Positions 38,577 to 50,671 of a DNA stretch of 64,000 nucleotides are shown in pieces. The notes under the pieces are model-generated. The model was not told where the DNA came from, did not search any database, and saw only the letters and a list, made by a program, of their open reading frames with translations. Numbering within the stretch: the first letter of the stretch is position 1; every line of letters starts with the position of its first letter. The stretch lies in the NCBI GenBank assembly GCA_016748015.1, contig JAAOMT010000161.1:24331-88330 (forward strand), read 5' to 3'. This DNA comes from Geosiphon pyriformis. Its lineage: Eukaryota > Glomeromycota > Glomeromycetes > Archaeosporales > Geosiphonaceae. The position numbers were made by a program, and so were the translations under genes.

Positions 38577-39518
38577 TGTTACCAGAGGTTTTTGGTCTCT
38601 TTTCTTGAATGTTGTAAATGTCTGTTGGTTGCAAATTCACGTTTTCTAGAAGTAGTTGAACCTCCAATAACTGAATTTATCTTCAAATTATCTTCTATAA
38701 TTTGAACTTGCTGGGCTTATAAGTGGAATGGCCAATTCCGTGCCAGTTGCTTTGTGTAGTTACGTTGTAGTAAATGTCAACTCTTTCCCAGGAATTGCTC
38801 ATCTGGAAGCTCACTAAAAATATGTAGTTACTTTGCTGTGAAAGTCAACTCTTCTACAGGAATCTCGTCTGTAGGCTACCCTAATNNNNNNNNNNNNNNN
38901 NNNNNCACTAACAGTTTACTGAAATTGGTAGCTAATCAATTTCAAAACGTTAGTTGGGTTTTGGGGATTTTCCAAGTGCAATAATTAAAGAATTTGGTTT
39001 TTCAAATTATTTGATATTTATTTCTTTTTGTGTGTGTAGGAATGGTTCTAAGTGATAAATCTAAAGTAAGATACATTTTCTTGAAGAAAAAAGCTCTTTT
39101 TTTATACAACTTGTTGTAATACTAGTCTATGAACTTGCACTTTTTCTCTTTGCTCAAATTTCGGCAAACTAAAGATACATTTTGATGGACTACAAGTTAT
39201 TTCGCTGAACTATTGATTAATTTGAGTAAACTATTCATAATTTCGGCAAATTTCTATAAATTTCGGCGAATTTCTTATAAATTTCGGCGAATTTTTGTAA
39301 ATTTCGGCGAATTTTTGAATGTTACAAAGTTCAGGGTATTGTGTAATTTGATCATTCTACTTTTTGTTATACTAATTGGATTATTTAATTGAATCGTGAT
39401 ATGTGATAATTGATTAAATAATAAATGATAATTTGAAATGATATTAATATACTAATTAATTATAGGAATTATAAGGGTAATTTCATGCTAATTAATAGCT
39501 AAAATTCTACTAGTAACA
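38577..39518 (-). repeat. 3' LTR of gypsy copy 2
   Basis: It has a TGTTACC end at 38577, while the other end reads TAGTAACA at 39518. It is very similar to the LTR at 47424-48394 but has four TTCGGC(G/A)AA units (39240-39325) where the other has two. A 20-base N-run lies at 38886-38905. Confidence 0.93.
38886..38905. other. Assembly gap (20 N) in LTR
   Basis: The matching LTR at 47733-47822 has about 90 bp here, a low-complexity stretch (A-rich with AAAACGTTTTC). So 20 N is probably a placeholder. Confidence 0.85.
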
Positions 39519-40206
39519 TAATCTCCTCCTCAAGACTGAGCTCCATCGAAGTCCAAGCACTATCTGTGATATTGAGATAGTGATCCAAAATAATTGAAGT
39601 AATCTGATCTGAAAATTGTTGAAATTTCAGTTCTGTGAGTTTGCCAATGTATTGGACTTTTATTGGTTGCAGTATTGGATTTTGTAGAACATTTTCACAA
39701 GTATTAAACAAATTATAGAGTCTAAATACTGCTCTAAGTTTGTAGCGAGTGTTTGTTGGTCCAGCTGCTGTTTTGAATTCATTATGAATTTGTTTTTGTA
39801 TAGCTTTAGGAGTGAGATTTGTTGTTTCAAGTTCCAGTTTTCGTTCATAAAGTGTCTTTCCAATGTGAAAGTATTTATAAATAGGGGTGTGTTTATTGTT
39901 CTGTTCATTGAGAAGTAGTAGAAGTTTTTGTTGCATTGTAGCATTTGGTGGAATGTCAATAGGGGCAATTAAAAGATTTTCTTCCAATGCTTGTTTCAAA
40001 AGTCTTGGTAACCTATTTTCAGAGTAACTTCTTGTATTTCTTCTATAGGGGTAATAGTTTTGTAAATAATTTATTACTGTAACTGTGATTTCTTTCTGAA
40101 TGTAATTAATTTGACTTCTATTAATTGTTATGGATAAGTCAGAAAGTGTTTTCAAGGCTAACATTAACTTTTGGGATATTTGTTGAATATTTCGAGGAAT
40201 AATCAT
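39499..40206 (-). CDS. Gypsy copy 2 3' ORF, conserved, unknown function
   Basis: An intact ORF of 235 residues from the ATG at 40206 to the stop at 39499; the last codons lie in the 3' LTR. Copy 1 has the same ORF (21474-22154). It comes after the integrase region, so it is not part of standard pol and may be a separate product. It is helical and basic: YFHIGKTLYERKLEL, RYKLRAVFRLYNLF, QYIGKLTELKFQQFSDQ. No signal peptide or membrane segment appears, so it is not envelope-like. It recalls an orphan ORF family I have seen in Glomeromycotina proteomes. Function unknown. Confidence 0.75.
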   Translation of the reverse strand: MIIPRNIQQISQKLMLALKTLSDLSITINRSQINYIQKEITVTVINYLQNYYPYRRNTRSYSENRLPRLLKQALEENLLIAPIDIPPNATMQQKLLLLLNEQNNKHTPIYKYFHIGKTLYERKLELETTNLTPKAIQKQIHNEFKTAAGPTNTRYKLRAVFRLYNLFNTCENVLQNPILQPIKVQYIGKLTELKFQQFSDQITSIILDHYLNITDSAWTSMELSLEEEIMLLVEF

Positions 40207-40404
40207 GATAAAATTAACTAATTATGAAAAAGGAGAATAAAGAAAATTATTTTTGGATATGGAGTTTTTATTTGTTTTTGGGTTTGGGTGTTTTTTGTAA
40301 TTATTTACTATTTTTTTTGTCTTTGTTTTTATTAAAGAATTATTGTAAAATTTAAGTGTTCAAATTTGGTTATTGTTCTATTATAATTATTGGTTTTAAA
40401 TTTC

Positions 40405-41750
40405 AGGGAATATCTTCAAGATTAATTAAAGAGGAATGTGTACCAATTTGTGAAATTAATGGTTTAGGATTGTTTCTGAAATGATAGTGTTTCAATCTGT
40501 CTCTATGTGCAACTTTTGCTAGTATTTTGTCATTAAGTCTTAACTTGTATGATCTATTGCCTAGAATTTTGTGAATATAAAATAGTCCATCTCATTTATG
40601 TTCAAATTTTCTACTCCATTGTTTTTCAGCCTTAGTTCTGTGTAAGAGAACTTTATTTCTAACTTTAAATTTGTTGGTTATGAGTGGTAATTTGTTGTCA
40701 TGTCTTTCTTTTTGTTGAGCTTGGGACTGTTTAATATAAGTTGCTGCTATTCTTCTTTTTCCTTCCAGTGTACTAAGAAGAATGTAGGTCCTTCTTTGGA
40801 ATGTTTCTTGAAAGTTCTCTTCATTAATTGGTTGCACAGGGTATGTTTCTACTGGAAAATTAATTGGTAATGTTGTTGTCCTTCCATAAGTAAGGTCAAA
40901 TAGTGTGTGTTTTGTAGTATTCTGTTTTAGTGTTCTGTATACTAGTAACACTGATGGAATAAAAATATCTCATTTCTGCTCAAAATTTGTTGAGACTTTG
41001 GTCAATGATTCACACAATGTTCTGTTGAAATGTTCTACAAGTCCATTTGTTTGAGGGTGATAAGGTGATAATAGAAGTCTTTTGATATTGAATCATTCAC
41101 AAATTTCTTGTATCAAGTTGTTCACAAAATGTGTTCCTTGATCAAATAAGAGTTTAATTGGACATCCATGTCTACAAATAATGTCTTCATAGATAAAATT
41201 TGCTACTGATTTTGCATCTGCTTTTTGGATGACTCTAGCTTCAGACCATTTGGTAAGATAATCCACTGCAACTGCAATATAACAATTTCCTTGGATTGTG
41301 ATAGGTAATGGTCTGACTAAATCAATTCCAACTCTGTCAAAAGGTTGTTCAACTTTGATTGGATTTAAAGGTTCTGTGGGACAAGTTTCTTCTCTTCTTT
41401 GACAACTATCACAAGATTCTACACATATTTTCGAATGTCTTTTTGCATGTGTGACCAAAAATAATGTTCAAGAGTTCTTTGAATTGTTCTATTTCTTTCC
41501 AAGTGTACTGAAGAAAGATCTGTGTGCATGTTGTATAGAATTGTTTCTTTTTCATTTTTTTGTACTAATCTGAGTGATTGGTTTGGGTTTTTACAATTTT
41601 TGTAATAGATTTTGTTATGGTGTATAAAATATTGTTTGGATTGGTATTGTAATCGATGTTTTTCACTTGGAGACCAATTTTTTGGCATGGTGAGAGTCTC
41701 CAAATAGTTTTTGATGTTGTTGTAGTTTTCTGGATCTATTGTTGTTGATT
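40405..41750 (-). pseudogene. Integrase of gypsy copy 2
   Basis: Zinc-binding start with RNRTIQRTLEHYFWSHMQKD then CDSCQRREE. Core: DRVGIDLVRPLP, YLTKWSEA, LLFDQGTHFVN, then TNGLVEHFNRTL, giving the D, D, E triad. It continues into a C-terminal domain (RNKVLLHRTKAEKQW) to about 40405. Internal stops break the reading. It would insert the cDNA into host DNA. Confidence 0.88.
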
Positions 41751-41799
41751 TTGTTGTTTGTTCTGCTGTTAAGTTTGTTGGTGTTTTGTTGGTGTTGAT

Positions 41800-42300
41800 A
41801 TTGGTATTAATATTGTCTCATTCTTGAGAGGCTATCAACATTGGTGTGTAGTTTTCCTGGTTTGTGATGTACAATATATCTGTAGTCTGCTAGGAAGTCA
41901 TTTTATTGAGACTGTTTGGCATTTTGTTTAGTTTTCTTTTTATTAAGCCATTTGAGGCCAATATTGTCAGTTATTATGTCAAATTCTTTTTCATTCTTCA
42001 GATATTATTGAAAGTGTTTAAGAGCCCAGATGACTGTAGCAGCTTTTAATTCAGTTGAGCCATATTTGAGTTCTATTGGCTTGAGTGTTCTGCTGGCATA
42101 GGCAATAACTTGTTCTTGGCCATTTTCATCCAATTGTGATAAGATGGCACCAAATGCTATGTGTAAAGCATCAGTGGCTAATTGGAATTGTTTGCTGAAG
42201 TCTGGGTAAGCAAAAACTAGAGCTGTTGTCAATTTTGTTTTGAGAGTTTTAAAAGCTTTTTGTTGTTCTTCAGTCCATTTGTATGATACGTTTTTGTTGG
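41800..42300 (-). pseudogene. RNase H of gypsy copy 2
   Basis: LATDALHIAFGAILSQLDENGQ, YASRTLKPIELKYGSTELKA and WALKHFQ, then IVHHKPGKLHTNVDSLSR, are the Ty3/gypsy RNase H (RT_RNaseH type). Stops interrupt it near 42003. It follows RT directly in the same polyprotein. Confidence 0.85.
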
Positions 42301-43060
42301 TAAGATAATTAAGTGGTTTGGCAATTTCTGAGAATCCTTTTATAAATTTTCAATAGTAAGAGGCTAATTCTACAAATTCTCATAGTTCTGTGGTATTTCT
42401 GGGAGTTTAAAAGTTTTTGACAGCACTGATTGTTCCAGGATTTGGTTTGACTCTATCTTTGCTAACAATGTGTCCAAGAAAGATTAAGCTTGTTTTCTCA
42501 AAGTGACATTTTTTAATGTTTAACTTCAATTCTGCTTTCCATAATTGTTGAAAAACTTCTCTCAGGTGGATAAGATGAGTTTCAAAGCTTGGTGAATATA
42601 CATTAGTGTTATTAAGATAGACAATTACTGATTGCCATAAGAGTCTTTTATATACAACATCCATGAGTCATTGGAATGTTGCTGGTGCATTGCAGAGTCC
42701 AAAAGGCATAACATTGAACTCATAGTTTTCTTCCTGAGTGGTAAATGCTGTTTTGGGTCTATTTCGACTTGCCAATATCTACTTTCCAAGTCTAAAGTTG
42801 AGAAGAACTTGGCTTTTTCTAGAGCATCTAGCATGTCATCAATTCTGGGAAGAGGGTAGGCATCTCCAATTAACACAAAATCTGATTTTTCCATTTTTCT
42901 TTTTAACTAAAACTACTGGTGAGACCCAAGGACTTCTTGATGGTTGAATCAATCCGTTATTGAGCATTCTTTGGACCTCTTTTTTGATGAATTGGTGACT
43001 GGCAGATGGCACTCGATAAGCTTTTTGACATTTTGGTGGAGCATCTCCTGTATGAATCTG
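42300..43060 (-). pseudogene. Reverse transcriptase of gypsy copy 2
   Basis: Readings include [34 protein letters not shown] (motif A with Asp) and IVYLNNTNVYS (motif C, YLNN where YLDD is expected), then FLGHIVSKDRVKPNPGT. Two Asp to Asn changes in motif C are each one G-to-A change, and they make the enzyme inactive. Frameshifts split the reading. Confidence 0.88.
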
Positions 43061-43559
43061 ATATTAAACAATATCTGTTTTTCCCAAGTTATTGTTGTCT
43101 TTTGCAAATATATCTGCAAATTCAGCTATCAATTGTTTTAATTGTCTTTGTTGTTGAGGTTCTAAGAAACCCATGTTAATTTGAGCAAGTTTTTCTTCCA
43201 AGAGATGGTAGTTTTCAGTGGTGAAAATGATATTTGGATTTGGGAGTAGAATGTGCTTTACAATTTCAATGAAATTAGAGACAATTTGAGAGTTTTTATC
43301 TTGAAAGATATTGCTGTGTATGATTCTAATTTCTACTTTGTTTAATAAGACAATAGGACAATTATTAGGGTTGTAGAATGTAACTCGAAATTTTTTCATT
43401 CTTTTGGGAATATAAACGTTTGGAATTGAGATTTCATGCTTCAAACAGATTTGTTTATTGGATTCAAAGATTTGTTGGGTAGTAGTAGGTTTTAAGCAAG
43501 TGTAAATTTTGTGATGTTCTCCAAAAGATGAAATGGTAATTGGTTGGAGAAGTTGAAGA

Positions 43560-44000
43560 ATCTGGTAAGATTCATTCTGTGTATTGAGAGCTATGTTTAT
43601 TGGAACTGTAAATCGTCCAGTTGAACCAAAACCTTGTATTTTCCTTTCACTTTTTCCCAATTGTTCTCTGTTGTTAACTGATTGTAGACCCGAAATATTA
43701 ATTAAGAGTAGGTAAATTGCTTGAGCAATTTTTTCAGCATGTTCAATCTTGAATGATTTGTCTGTTTCATTCTACAACATGATGGTAATATCTCCAGTAT
43801 ATCCTGCATCTATAACTCCTCCTCTAATATTGATTCCTTTGCTTGCCAATAATGATCTGGAAGCAATTTGAACCATTGCTCCTGGTGGTATTTCAAGAGC
43901 AATTTTGAGATTGATTTTTATCAAGAACTTTGGTTGGAGAACCAAAGTATCTTTTCCTGGATATCTTAAATCATATTCAGCATCAATTTTGTGTGCTTTT
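43560..44000 (-). pseudogene. dUTPase of gypsy copy 2, all five motifs
   Basis: Minus-strand reading from about 44000: AEYDLRYPGKDTLV (motif 1), ASRSLLASKG (motif 2), GVIDAGYTGDITI (motif 3), IAQAIYL (motif 4), IQGFGSTGRF (motif 5). This is the trimeric dUTP pyrophosphatase fold. A stop lies between motifs 3 and 4, and motif 1 has AEYD for AGYD. It converts dUTP to dUMP, limiting uracil in the element cDNA. Its place between protease and RT is unusual. Confidence 0.9.
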
Positions 44001-44089
44001 TCTGGTCTGATTCCTTAGCCATAGTTGTCAAAATATTTAAGTTGTAGAGGTGGTTGCTTTTCAAGAAGATAGATGGGAGTGGTTGGTAG

Positions 44090-44770
44090 TTCAGATACTC
44101 CAAATTCGATTTCATTTTCATTATTCTCATCTGGCAGAGGAATGTTAAGAGCATAACATTCTAAACACTATTGGTCATCACAAGGCATAACACATTTTTC
44201 ACACAACTGAATGTTCATTTGCTTTAATCATTGAATTTGAGCTTCTTTGGTCAGATATGTGTGGCTTGCAATTTGGTGATAGGTTTCTACTTCATCTTCA
44301 TAATCAAATTCAGCTAATTCTATAGTATACTCAATGTATTCAGCTTCTTTCATTTGGTAGACATCTTCTTGGGTGGCTCTATTGATCAATGCTATTGCTA
44401 GGTCAAAAATCATTTTAGCATTATGAGGGTAGTGGTAAAGTTTATTGAGAGCACTGTTGTATGCTGCATCAAATGGTATTCCTCTTCTGACTTTTTTCAA
44501 AATTGATAGAGCATATTGACAGGTCTGATCACATACTCTTCCTCTCATTGCTACATCAATCCAATTGCATTTTTCTGGTAGTCTTTCTCCACAAATAAGG
44601 CAAGAAGTTTTGTTCCATTTTCCACTTCTCTTTGGGAATCCAAATCATTCTCTATGGCATGCCTTGTAGAAATAGCAAGTGCGAGTTTCATATTCTTCTT
44701 TTGGAAAAATACAGGCTTCTATAGATAAAAGCTTTTTTTTGCAATCTTTGCATTTTAGTGGAATGTATAG
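44090..44770 (-). pseudogene. Cysteine-rich domain of gypsy copy 2
   Basis: The same domain as in copy 1: CKDCKKKLLSIEACI, TRTCYFYKACHRE (one Cys changed to Tyr-like position), SCLICGERLPEKCNW, VCDQTCQYAL, then LCEKCVMPCDDQ and CLECYAL. The order and spacing match copy 1. It sits between protease and dUTPase; the reading at 44548-44228 is the best-preserved part. Zinc binding is inferred. Confidence 0.7.
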
Positions 44771-44879
44771 TGGTTCTTTTCGTGGTTCTGGTGTGGAATA
44801 TCTAACTTTCTTCTATTCTCTTGATTCTTTGAAAATCTTTTGTTCTGTTTCCTCAGCCCAATTGGATGGTGATCCAAGA

Positions 44880-45420
44880 GCCATGTAGGTTTCAGTGAGT
44901 GGCATTTTCTTCTCTTCTTCAAATTCAAATACTAGAGCTTTTTCTGATTGTTTGTTAAAGATACCACAGATTGCAGGTACTATGGTATATTGTTCTTGGT
45001 ATGAGATTTTTAATTCCTGAATTTCTCAGTTCAAGTTTGCATTGGCCTTAAGAAGCCAATCATTTCTGACCAGAGCTTGGTATTGGGGTGCATCCATGAC
45101 TAGAACTTTGACTGGAATGGTGATTCCATCAATGGTAAATGAAAAATTGTCAATTTCTCCTACTGGTGTCTTTTTCATATCATCTGCTGTAACAATTACA
45201 GTTTGGGCTGGTCTGTCAACAGTTCTTTAAAGCTGTTGTATTAACTGGTAAATGATAATACTTCTAGCTGATCCACTGTCTAGAATTAGTCGGATGGGTT
45301 TTTCTTCTACTGTAGCTTTAGTGTACATGACAGTGATAGCTTTTTGTTCATTAGCTGCTGCATTACTAAGCAAGAATGGTGATTCATTTGCTTTAAATTT
45401 GAATGAGAATATATTTGAAA
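44880..45420 (-). pseudogene. Protease of gypsy copy 2
   Basis: RLILDSGSARSIIIYQLIQQL at about 45250-45290 carries the DSG active site, followed by QTVIVTADDMKKTPV, GITIPVKVLVMDAPQYQAL and NDWLLKANANLN. It is frame-broken. It has the same order as copy 1, where no stop separates gag and protease except point changes. Confidence 0.82.
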
Positions 45421-47378
45421 GGTTGGCATTTAGGCAATTTGAGCTGGTGAAATAGTGTTGTTGGAAGAGTTTGATCTGAGTGCTGCAACTTCACTTTCAA
45501 AAAGTGCAGGTTGTTGAAAATCCAATTCCTCTGGTATTGTAAGATAACTGAGTTGAGTGTAATAGTGATTGGGTTTTTGCTGACCAGAATTTTGGGGAAC
45601 CAACTGGTTATTTGAATTGATTCTGTTGTTGTTACTTTGCAATTGATTTTGGGGTGTGAATTGGTTATGTTGAACCAATTTTCTTGCTGGTACTTGATAT
45701 TGTTGAGTGGATGGTGTCTGATATGGCTGAATTGGTAAAGGTTGCTGATATTGTTGCTGCATTGGTTGTGAAGCTGATGGATAGTAACTGTTTTGATTTT
45801 GTGGTTTTGGTAAATAATAGGTTGGTGATGGAGATTAGTAATAAGATTGTTGTGGTAAAGAGTAATGTTGATTACTCCTGTTTTGTTGGTCTCTTTGTAA
45901 TTTCTTACAATCTCGTTTCCAGTGTTCTGGAATTCCACAATAATGACAATTTTGAGGTTGGTTGTTGGATGGTGATCCAAAATTGTTTTGGTTGTGTCAT
46001 TGTGGGGGTTGATATCTTTGTGGTTGTTGTTGCTATTGTTGTTGGTTTGTGAAGTAGCTTTTAACCTTTTTTGTGAATTGGTCTATCTTCTCTTCAGCTG
46101 CTAAGCTGGTTTCTTCAATTACAAGGTTTACAAGCTTGGTGTGATTTGCTTCTTCTATTGCCATTTCATAGCTCTTTACATGTCTAATAGCAGTTGCTAA
46201 GTCTGCTGGAGCATGTGAATGGACTTTCTTAATCAGTTTGTCTTTTAACCCTGCTATAAACTGATTCAGAATTTGAGCATTGGAATAGTAGTCATTGGTT
46301 TCCAATTGTCGAATTTGTCTGAGAAGTTTGTTGAATCTTCCAAGATAGGTCATAACAGTTTTAGATGTTTCTTGCTTGATATTGTGAAAGCATTTCTGAG
46401 AGTGATAGAAGTGTTGTTATCAGTGAATTGTTGTAGAAAAGCATTTTTGAATGCTTGTCAGTTTTTAAATGGTTTTTCTAAGTTTTCAAACCATTCTCCT
46501 GTAGTTCCTTAGAGAAAGTATGGAATTGCTTTGAGCATTCTTGCTGCATTCCAACCATTTGCATCTCCTGCTTTTTGAACTTTGTCAAGCCATTCTTGAG
46601 GACTGGTATCATTATCTTTACCTGTGAATTCTGGAATCTTTGTAATATAAGCAGTTGCCATTTCTTCTTTGTTTTCTGTGGCTTCTTCTGGTTTTGGTTC
46701 AGTTTCTTTACTTTCCAAGCTTTCTGAATGATTACTTTCGTTTTTCTGTAAGTAATCAATAATATTGGCACTTGTTGATATTGGTTCCTGTTGTTGAGTA
46801 GGATTTCTAAGTGACTGAAAATCTTCTGGTCTGGAGAAACAGTTAAGTGGTGAACTTGGTATTTGTGATTGAACAAGTAAAATTGGAAATAGTGTAATAG
46901 AAAGTGGTAATTTGATACTGGTTCTTTGTTCAGGTGTTTGCAAGTATTTGGCAGTTGTCTTTGGTAGTATTGAAGTGTTTGGAGTGGTTTTTAAGTATTG
47001 TTTCACTTTTTGTTTGTCTTTGTTGCTTGTCTTTGTTTCTAATTTAAAGTTAAAAGAATATTTGGGCTGTACTGGGTATTTTTCTTTACAGTACTCAATA
47101 ATATTAAAATTAAGTTCTTGGAAGTAGGTAGCAAGTGTTTTACTGTTCAGGTCTTCTGTTCCCAATTGTGAATAGTGCACTAAATTATTGTAGAGATTGC
47201 TTCTAACTTCTAAAATGTTGTAATTTCCAAAAAGATAATTGTTGATGCGATTTTCAATATATTGGTATACTGATTTCTTGACAACTTCAATTCCGTCTGG
47301 GATGTTGAATTTTTGCTTGCAGTGGGTGTAAATTGACTGATGATACTCTAGAGTTGTTATGTCTGGTGTGGTCACCAC
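45420..47378 (-). pseudogene. gag: gag of gypsy copy 2
   Basis: A reading from 47378 gives the N-terminal region and core start (MATAYITKIPEFTGKD at about 46663, AARMLKAIPYFL); a stop at 46509 follows and further damage moves the frame. A second piece (46353-46033) resumes with MTYLGRFNKLLRQI. The knuckle CHYCGIPEHWKRDC lies near 45910-45951. The N-terminal region matches copy 1 but begins without an AUG. Confidence 0.85.
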
Positions 47379-47408
47379 TTTGAATTTGTTGTTGCTGTGT
47401 TATTTTTG

Positions 47409-47423
47409 TGGGAGAGCACCAAA
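47409..47423 (-). other. Putative primer-binding site, gypsy copy 2
   Basis: TTTGGTGCTCTCCCA on the minus strand directly follows the 5' LTR. It is identical to copy 1 at 17480-17494, which argues it is functional. Confidence 0.5.
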
Positions 47424-48394
47424 TGTTACCGGAAGTTTTTGGTCTCTTTTCTTGAATGTTGTAAATGTCTGTTGGTTGCAAATTCACGTTTTCTAGAAGT
47501 AGTTGAACCTCCAATAACTGAATTTATCTTCAAATTATCTTCTATAATTTGAATTTGCTGGGCTTATAAGTAGAATGGCCAATTCTGTGCCAGTTGCTTT
47601 GTGTAGTTATGTTGTAGTAAATGTCAACTCTTTCCCAGGAATTGCTCGTCTGGAAGCTCACTAAAAATGTGTAGTTACTTTGCTGTGAAAGTCAACTCTT
47701 CTACAGGAATCTCGTCTGTAGGCTACCCTAATAATTATAATAAGAAAATATAAAAAATATAAAAAAAATGTAAAAGAAATAGAATTTTATCAAGGAAAAC
47801 GTTTTCTATCCAGGCCTGGAGTCACTAACAGTTTACTGAAATTGGTAGCTAATCAATTTCAAAACGTTAGTTGGGTTTTGGGGATTTTCCAAGTGCAATA
47901 ATTAAAGAATTTGGTTTTTCAAATTATTTGATATTTATTTCTTTTTGTGTGTGTAGGAATGGTTCTAAGTGATAAATCTAAAGTAAGATACATTTTTTTG
48001 AAGAAAAAAGCTCTTCTTTTATACAACTTGTTGTAGTACTAGTCTATGAACTTGCACTTTTTCTCTTTGCTCAAATTTCGGCAAACTAAAGATACATTTT
48101 GATGGACTACAAGTTATTTCGCTGAACTATTGATTAATTTGAGTAAACTATTCATAATTTCGGCGAATTTCTTTAAATTTCGGCGAATTTTTGAATGTTA
48201 CAAAGTTCAGGATATTGTGTAATTTGATCATTCTACTTTTTGTTATACTAATTGGATTATTTAATTGAATCGTGATATGTGATAATTGATTAAATAATAA
48301 ATAATAATTTGAAATTATATTAATATACTAATTAATTATAAGAATTATAAGAGTAATTTTATGCTAATTAATAGCTAAAATTCTACTGGTAACA
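47424..48394 (-). repeat. 5' LTR of gypsy copy 2
   Basis: It runs from TGTTACC at 47424 to GGTAACA at 48394. Two TTCGGCGAA units lie near 48157-48192. The AAGT direct repeat follows at 48395. It is 971 bp. Confidence 0.93.
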
Positions 48395-48398
48395 AAGT

Positions 48399-50671
48399 AC
48401 ATTTATTCTTTTTTTATATGAATTTATTATTAATTTTATTAGTTATAACTTAATTTTTTTTGACAGTTTTTTGCTATTATCCTTAATAATGCCATAAAAT
48501 AATAGTACTTTCATAAAAGAATTAGCAAAAAAATTAGAAAAAAAAAACATTCAATAGAATTCAAAAAATTTTTGATTTTAATACTTTAATTATATTCTAA
48601 ATTTGGCAGTACAGACAGCTTTAGATAAAATAAAAAATAATGTTTCCAAAATATTTGTTAAAAATTCAAACCAAATATATTTACCTGAAATTTTCTTAAT
48701 ATAAACTTTATATAAATTAAAGATTAGAGAACTTAACTTTGCAATTTATACTTCACTTCAATATTTTGAGCTTCTTGAACACATTTGTAATACATGTTAA
48801 ATTAAATACCATAAACTTATTTTAGATTGTCTTATCTGGTAAAATTTTACTTATAACATAGTCAGAAATAAATTATCTTTTAAATTAGCAAGTTGTTTAT
48901 TTCTAATTTATATATTTTGAATACAAAAATTCTAACTGTAAATTTATAGACATTAAACACCCTTTTTAGCACTCATATTAATCTTTATCAATATGCTATT
49001 TTATATAATCAGTGGCTGTTTTTGATAAAATTGCTAAATTTCTTAAATTATTTAAAAATATTATGATTAAAATATTAGTCAGTTAAAATAATACTGTTTT
49101 TTTAATTATTTTTTTTTTTAATATCATTTTTAATTATGTCAAAGACATAATTAATAATAATAAATTTGGTAAAAAATTATAATTTCAATTGTATTTATTT
49201 AGTTATTTATTTAACATATTTAATATTAGATTTATTACTTGTTATAGTAATTAGAGCAGTAAAAGGAAAGTTGGTTAAATATTACTTTAAAACAAATACA
49301 ACTGTAATGCTCTGTACTGTATTAAATCCAAGGAAAAAATTCTATTATTTTATAAAAAGAAAATTTTCAGATAATAATATTAATAAAACAAAAGAATTAT
49401 AAGTTATTAATTTATTCAAATAGTTTTATTTTCTAATTTTTACATGATAAATAAACTTTTAAAATACATACTTTTTTTGAAATAAAGTACACACTAGACA
49501 TTATATTAACATCAAATAACAGTTTTTTGTTGAATGACAATTTTAATAATACTATAACATTAGTTATACAATTCATATTAAAGACAGACTTTGACAATAA
49601 CAAGGAAAAAAAACTTGATAAAATTGATTGTTATATCTCTGAAAAGATGGCCAATAAAAAAATAAATATAATAGTATAGTGAAAGGTATATTATAAAAAA
49701 TATTTATTTAAATTAACATTTTATTAATAATTTAATATTTAGGTACATTAAACACAATTTTTTTATCTTATATATATAACTCATAATTATTTGGCAATCC
49801 AAAGATTATCTGTTGTTTCTGAATGCACTTTTTTTGTAAGTAAAAATATGATTACAGATATAAGATCTCATTTAGTGTCTAAAATTATAAAAGCAGTACA
49901 GTGTCTTTAATTATAGATGTAAAAACTATTGAAAAGAAAATTAAATAATAATATAGTATAATATAATGTTTTTAATAGTCAAACTTAAACATATTCATGA
50001 ACTTCAAACTAAACTTAAACCAGATTTGTTATATGTATTTGGTTTTAGTTTAAGTTCAGTAATTTTAAGTCTGGTTCAAGTTTAAGTTTAAAATTTTGCC
50101 AAATCTTCTATTTAAGTTTGGTTCAGTTTGGTAATTTAATTAAATTTGAATTGAATTGAACTGAACATTAGAACTCTATTATATATAAACTAAAAAACAG
50201 CTTTAATATAAGCCAATTTGATCTTAAAAGTAGTACCAGACACCAAAGTAAAGACTACTCATCCAACAAACTTTTAATAATTAGAAATAAATTTTCAAGC
50301 ATTACTAGTAACAGCACCAAAAACCAAAAAAGAAATTGAATCAGTTTTTATCTAATTAATCCAGTTTTTAAGAACAAATAATCCAACAAAAAACTATTGT
50401 TTTGTTTTTAAAACCAGTAATAATCTGTTAAAAGACACTATATTTAATAATATAACTAGTAATTAATCTTGGTTTATCTTAGATAATAGACCAAATAATA
50501 CAACAGAGATTTCTTATAAAATTTTATTAAGAATCACAAAAAGTTCAGTATAATAATAGCAAAAACAAATAAATATTTCCATTTTTTTGAGTTTTTGGTC
50601 TTTTTAACTATTTTTTTTAAAAAAATAGTATTAAAAACACCAAATATAAAAGCTATAGAAGAGAAAACCAG
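48399..50671. repeat. AT-rich block, partly decayed repeat family
   Basis: The left part holds short poor readings (for example 49166-49402) that I do not accept as genes. From about 50170 the sequence matches 56400-56960 but keeps more G and C: positions that read C here read T there (for example CCAGACACCAAAG against TTAAACATTAAAG). It is the least decayed copy of the family in the window. Confidence 0.65.

Larger units (their letters stand above)
38577..48394 (-). mobile_element. Ty3/gypsy-type LTR retrotransposon copy 2
   Basis: A 9.8-kb element on the minus strand with LTRs at 47424-48394 (5') and 38577-39518 (3'), flanked by AAGT at 38573-38576 and 48395-48398, a perfect 4-bp target duplication. 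The order from the 5' LTR is gag, protease, cysteine-rich domain, dUTPase, RT, RNase H, integrase and a 3' ORF. Coding parts are broken. A 20-base N-run at 38886-38905 in the 3' LTR replaces about 90 bp seen in the other LTR. Confidence 0.94.

Noticed and set aside
39499-40206. Envelope gene for the ORF after integrase
   Set aside because: No signal peptide, no membrane segment, no glycosylation-rich pattern.
49166-49402. 78-codon reading in AT-rich DNA
   Set aside because: No homology found by eye and no gene context.
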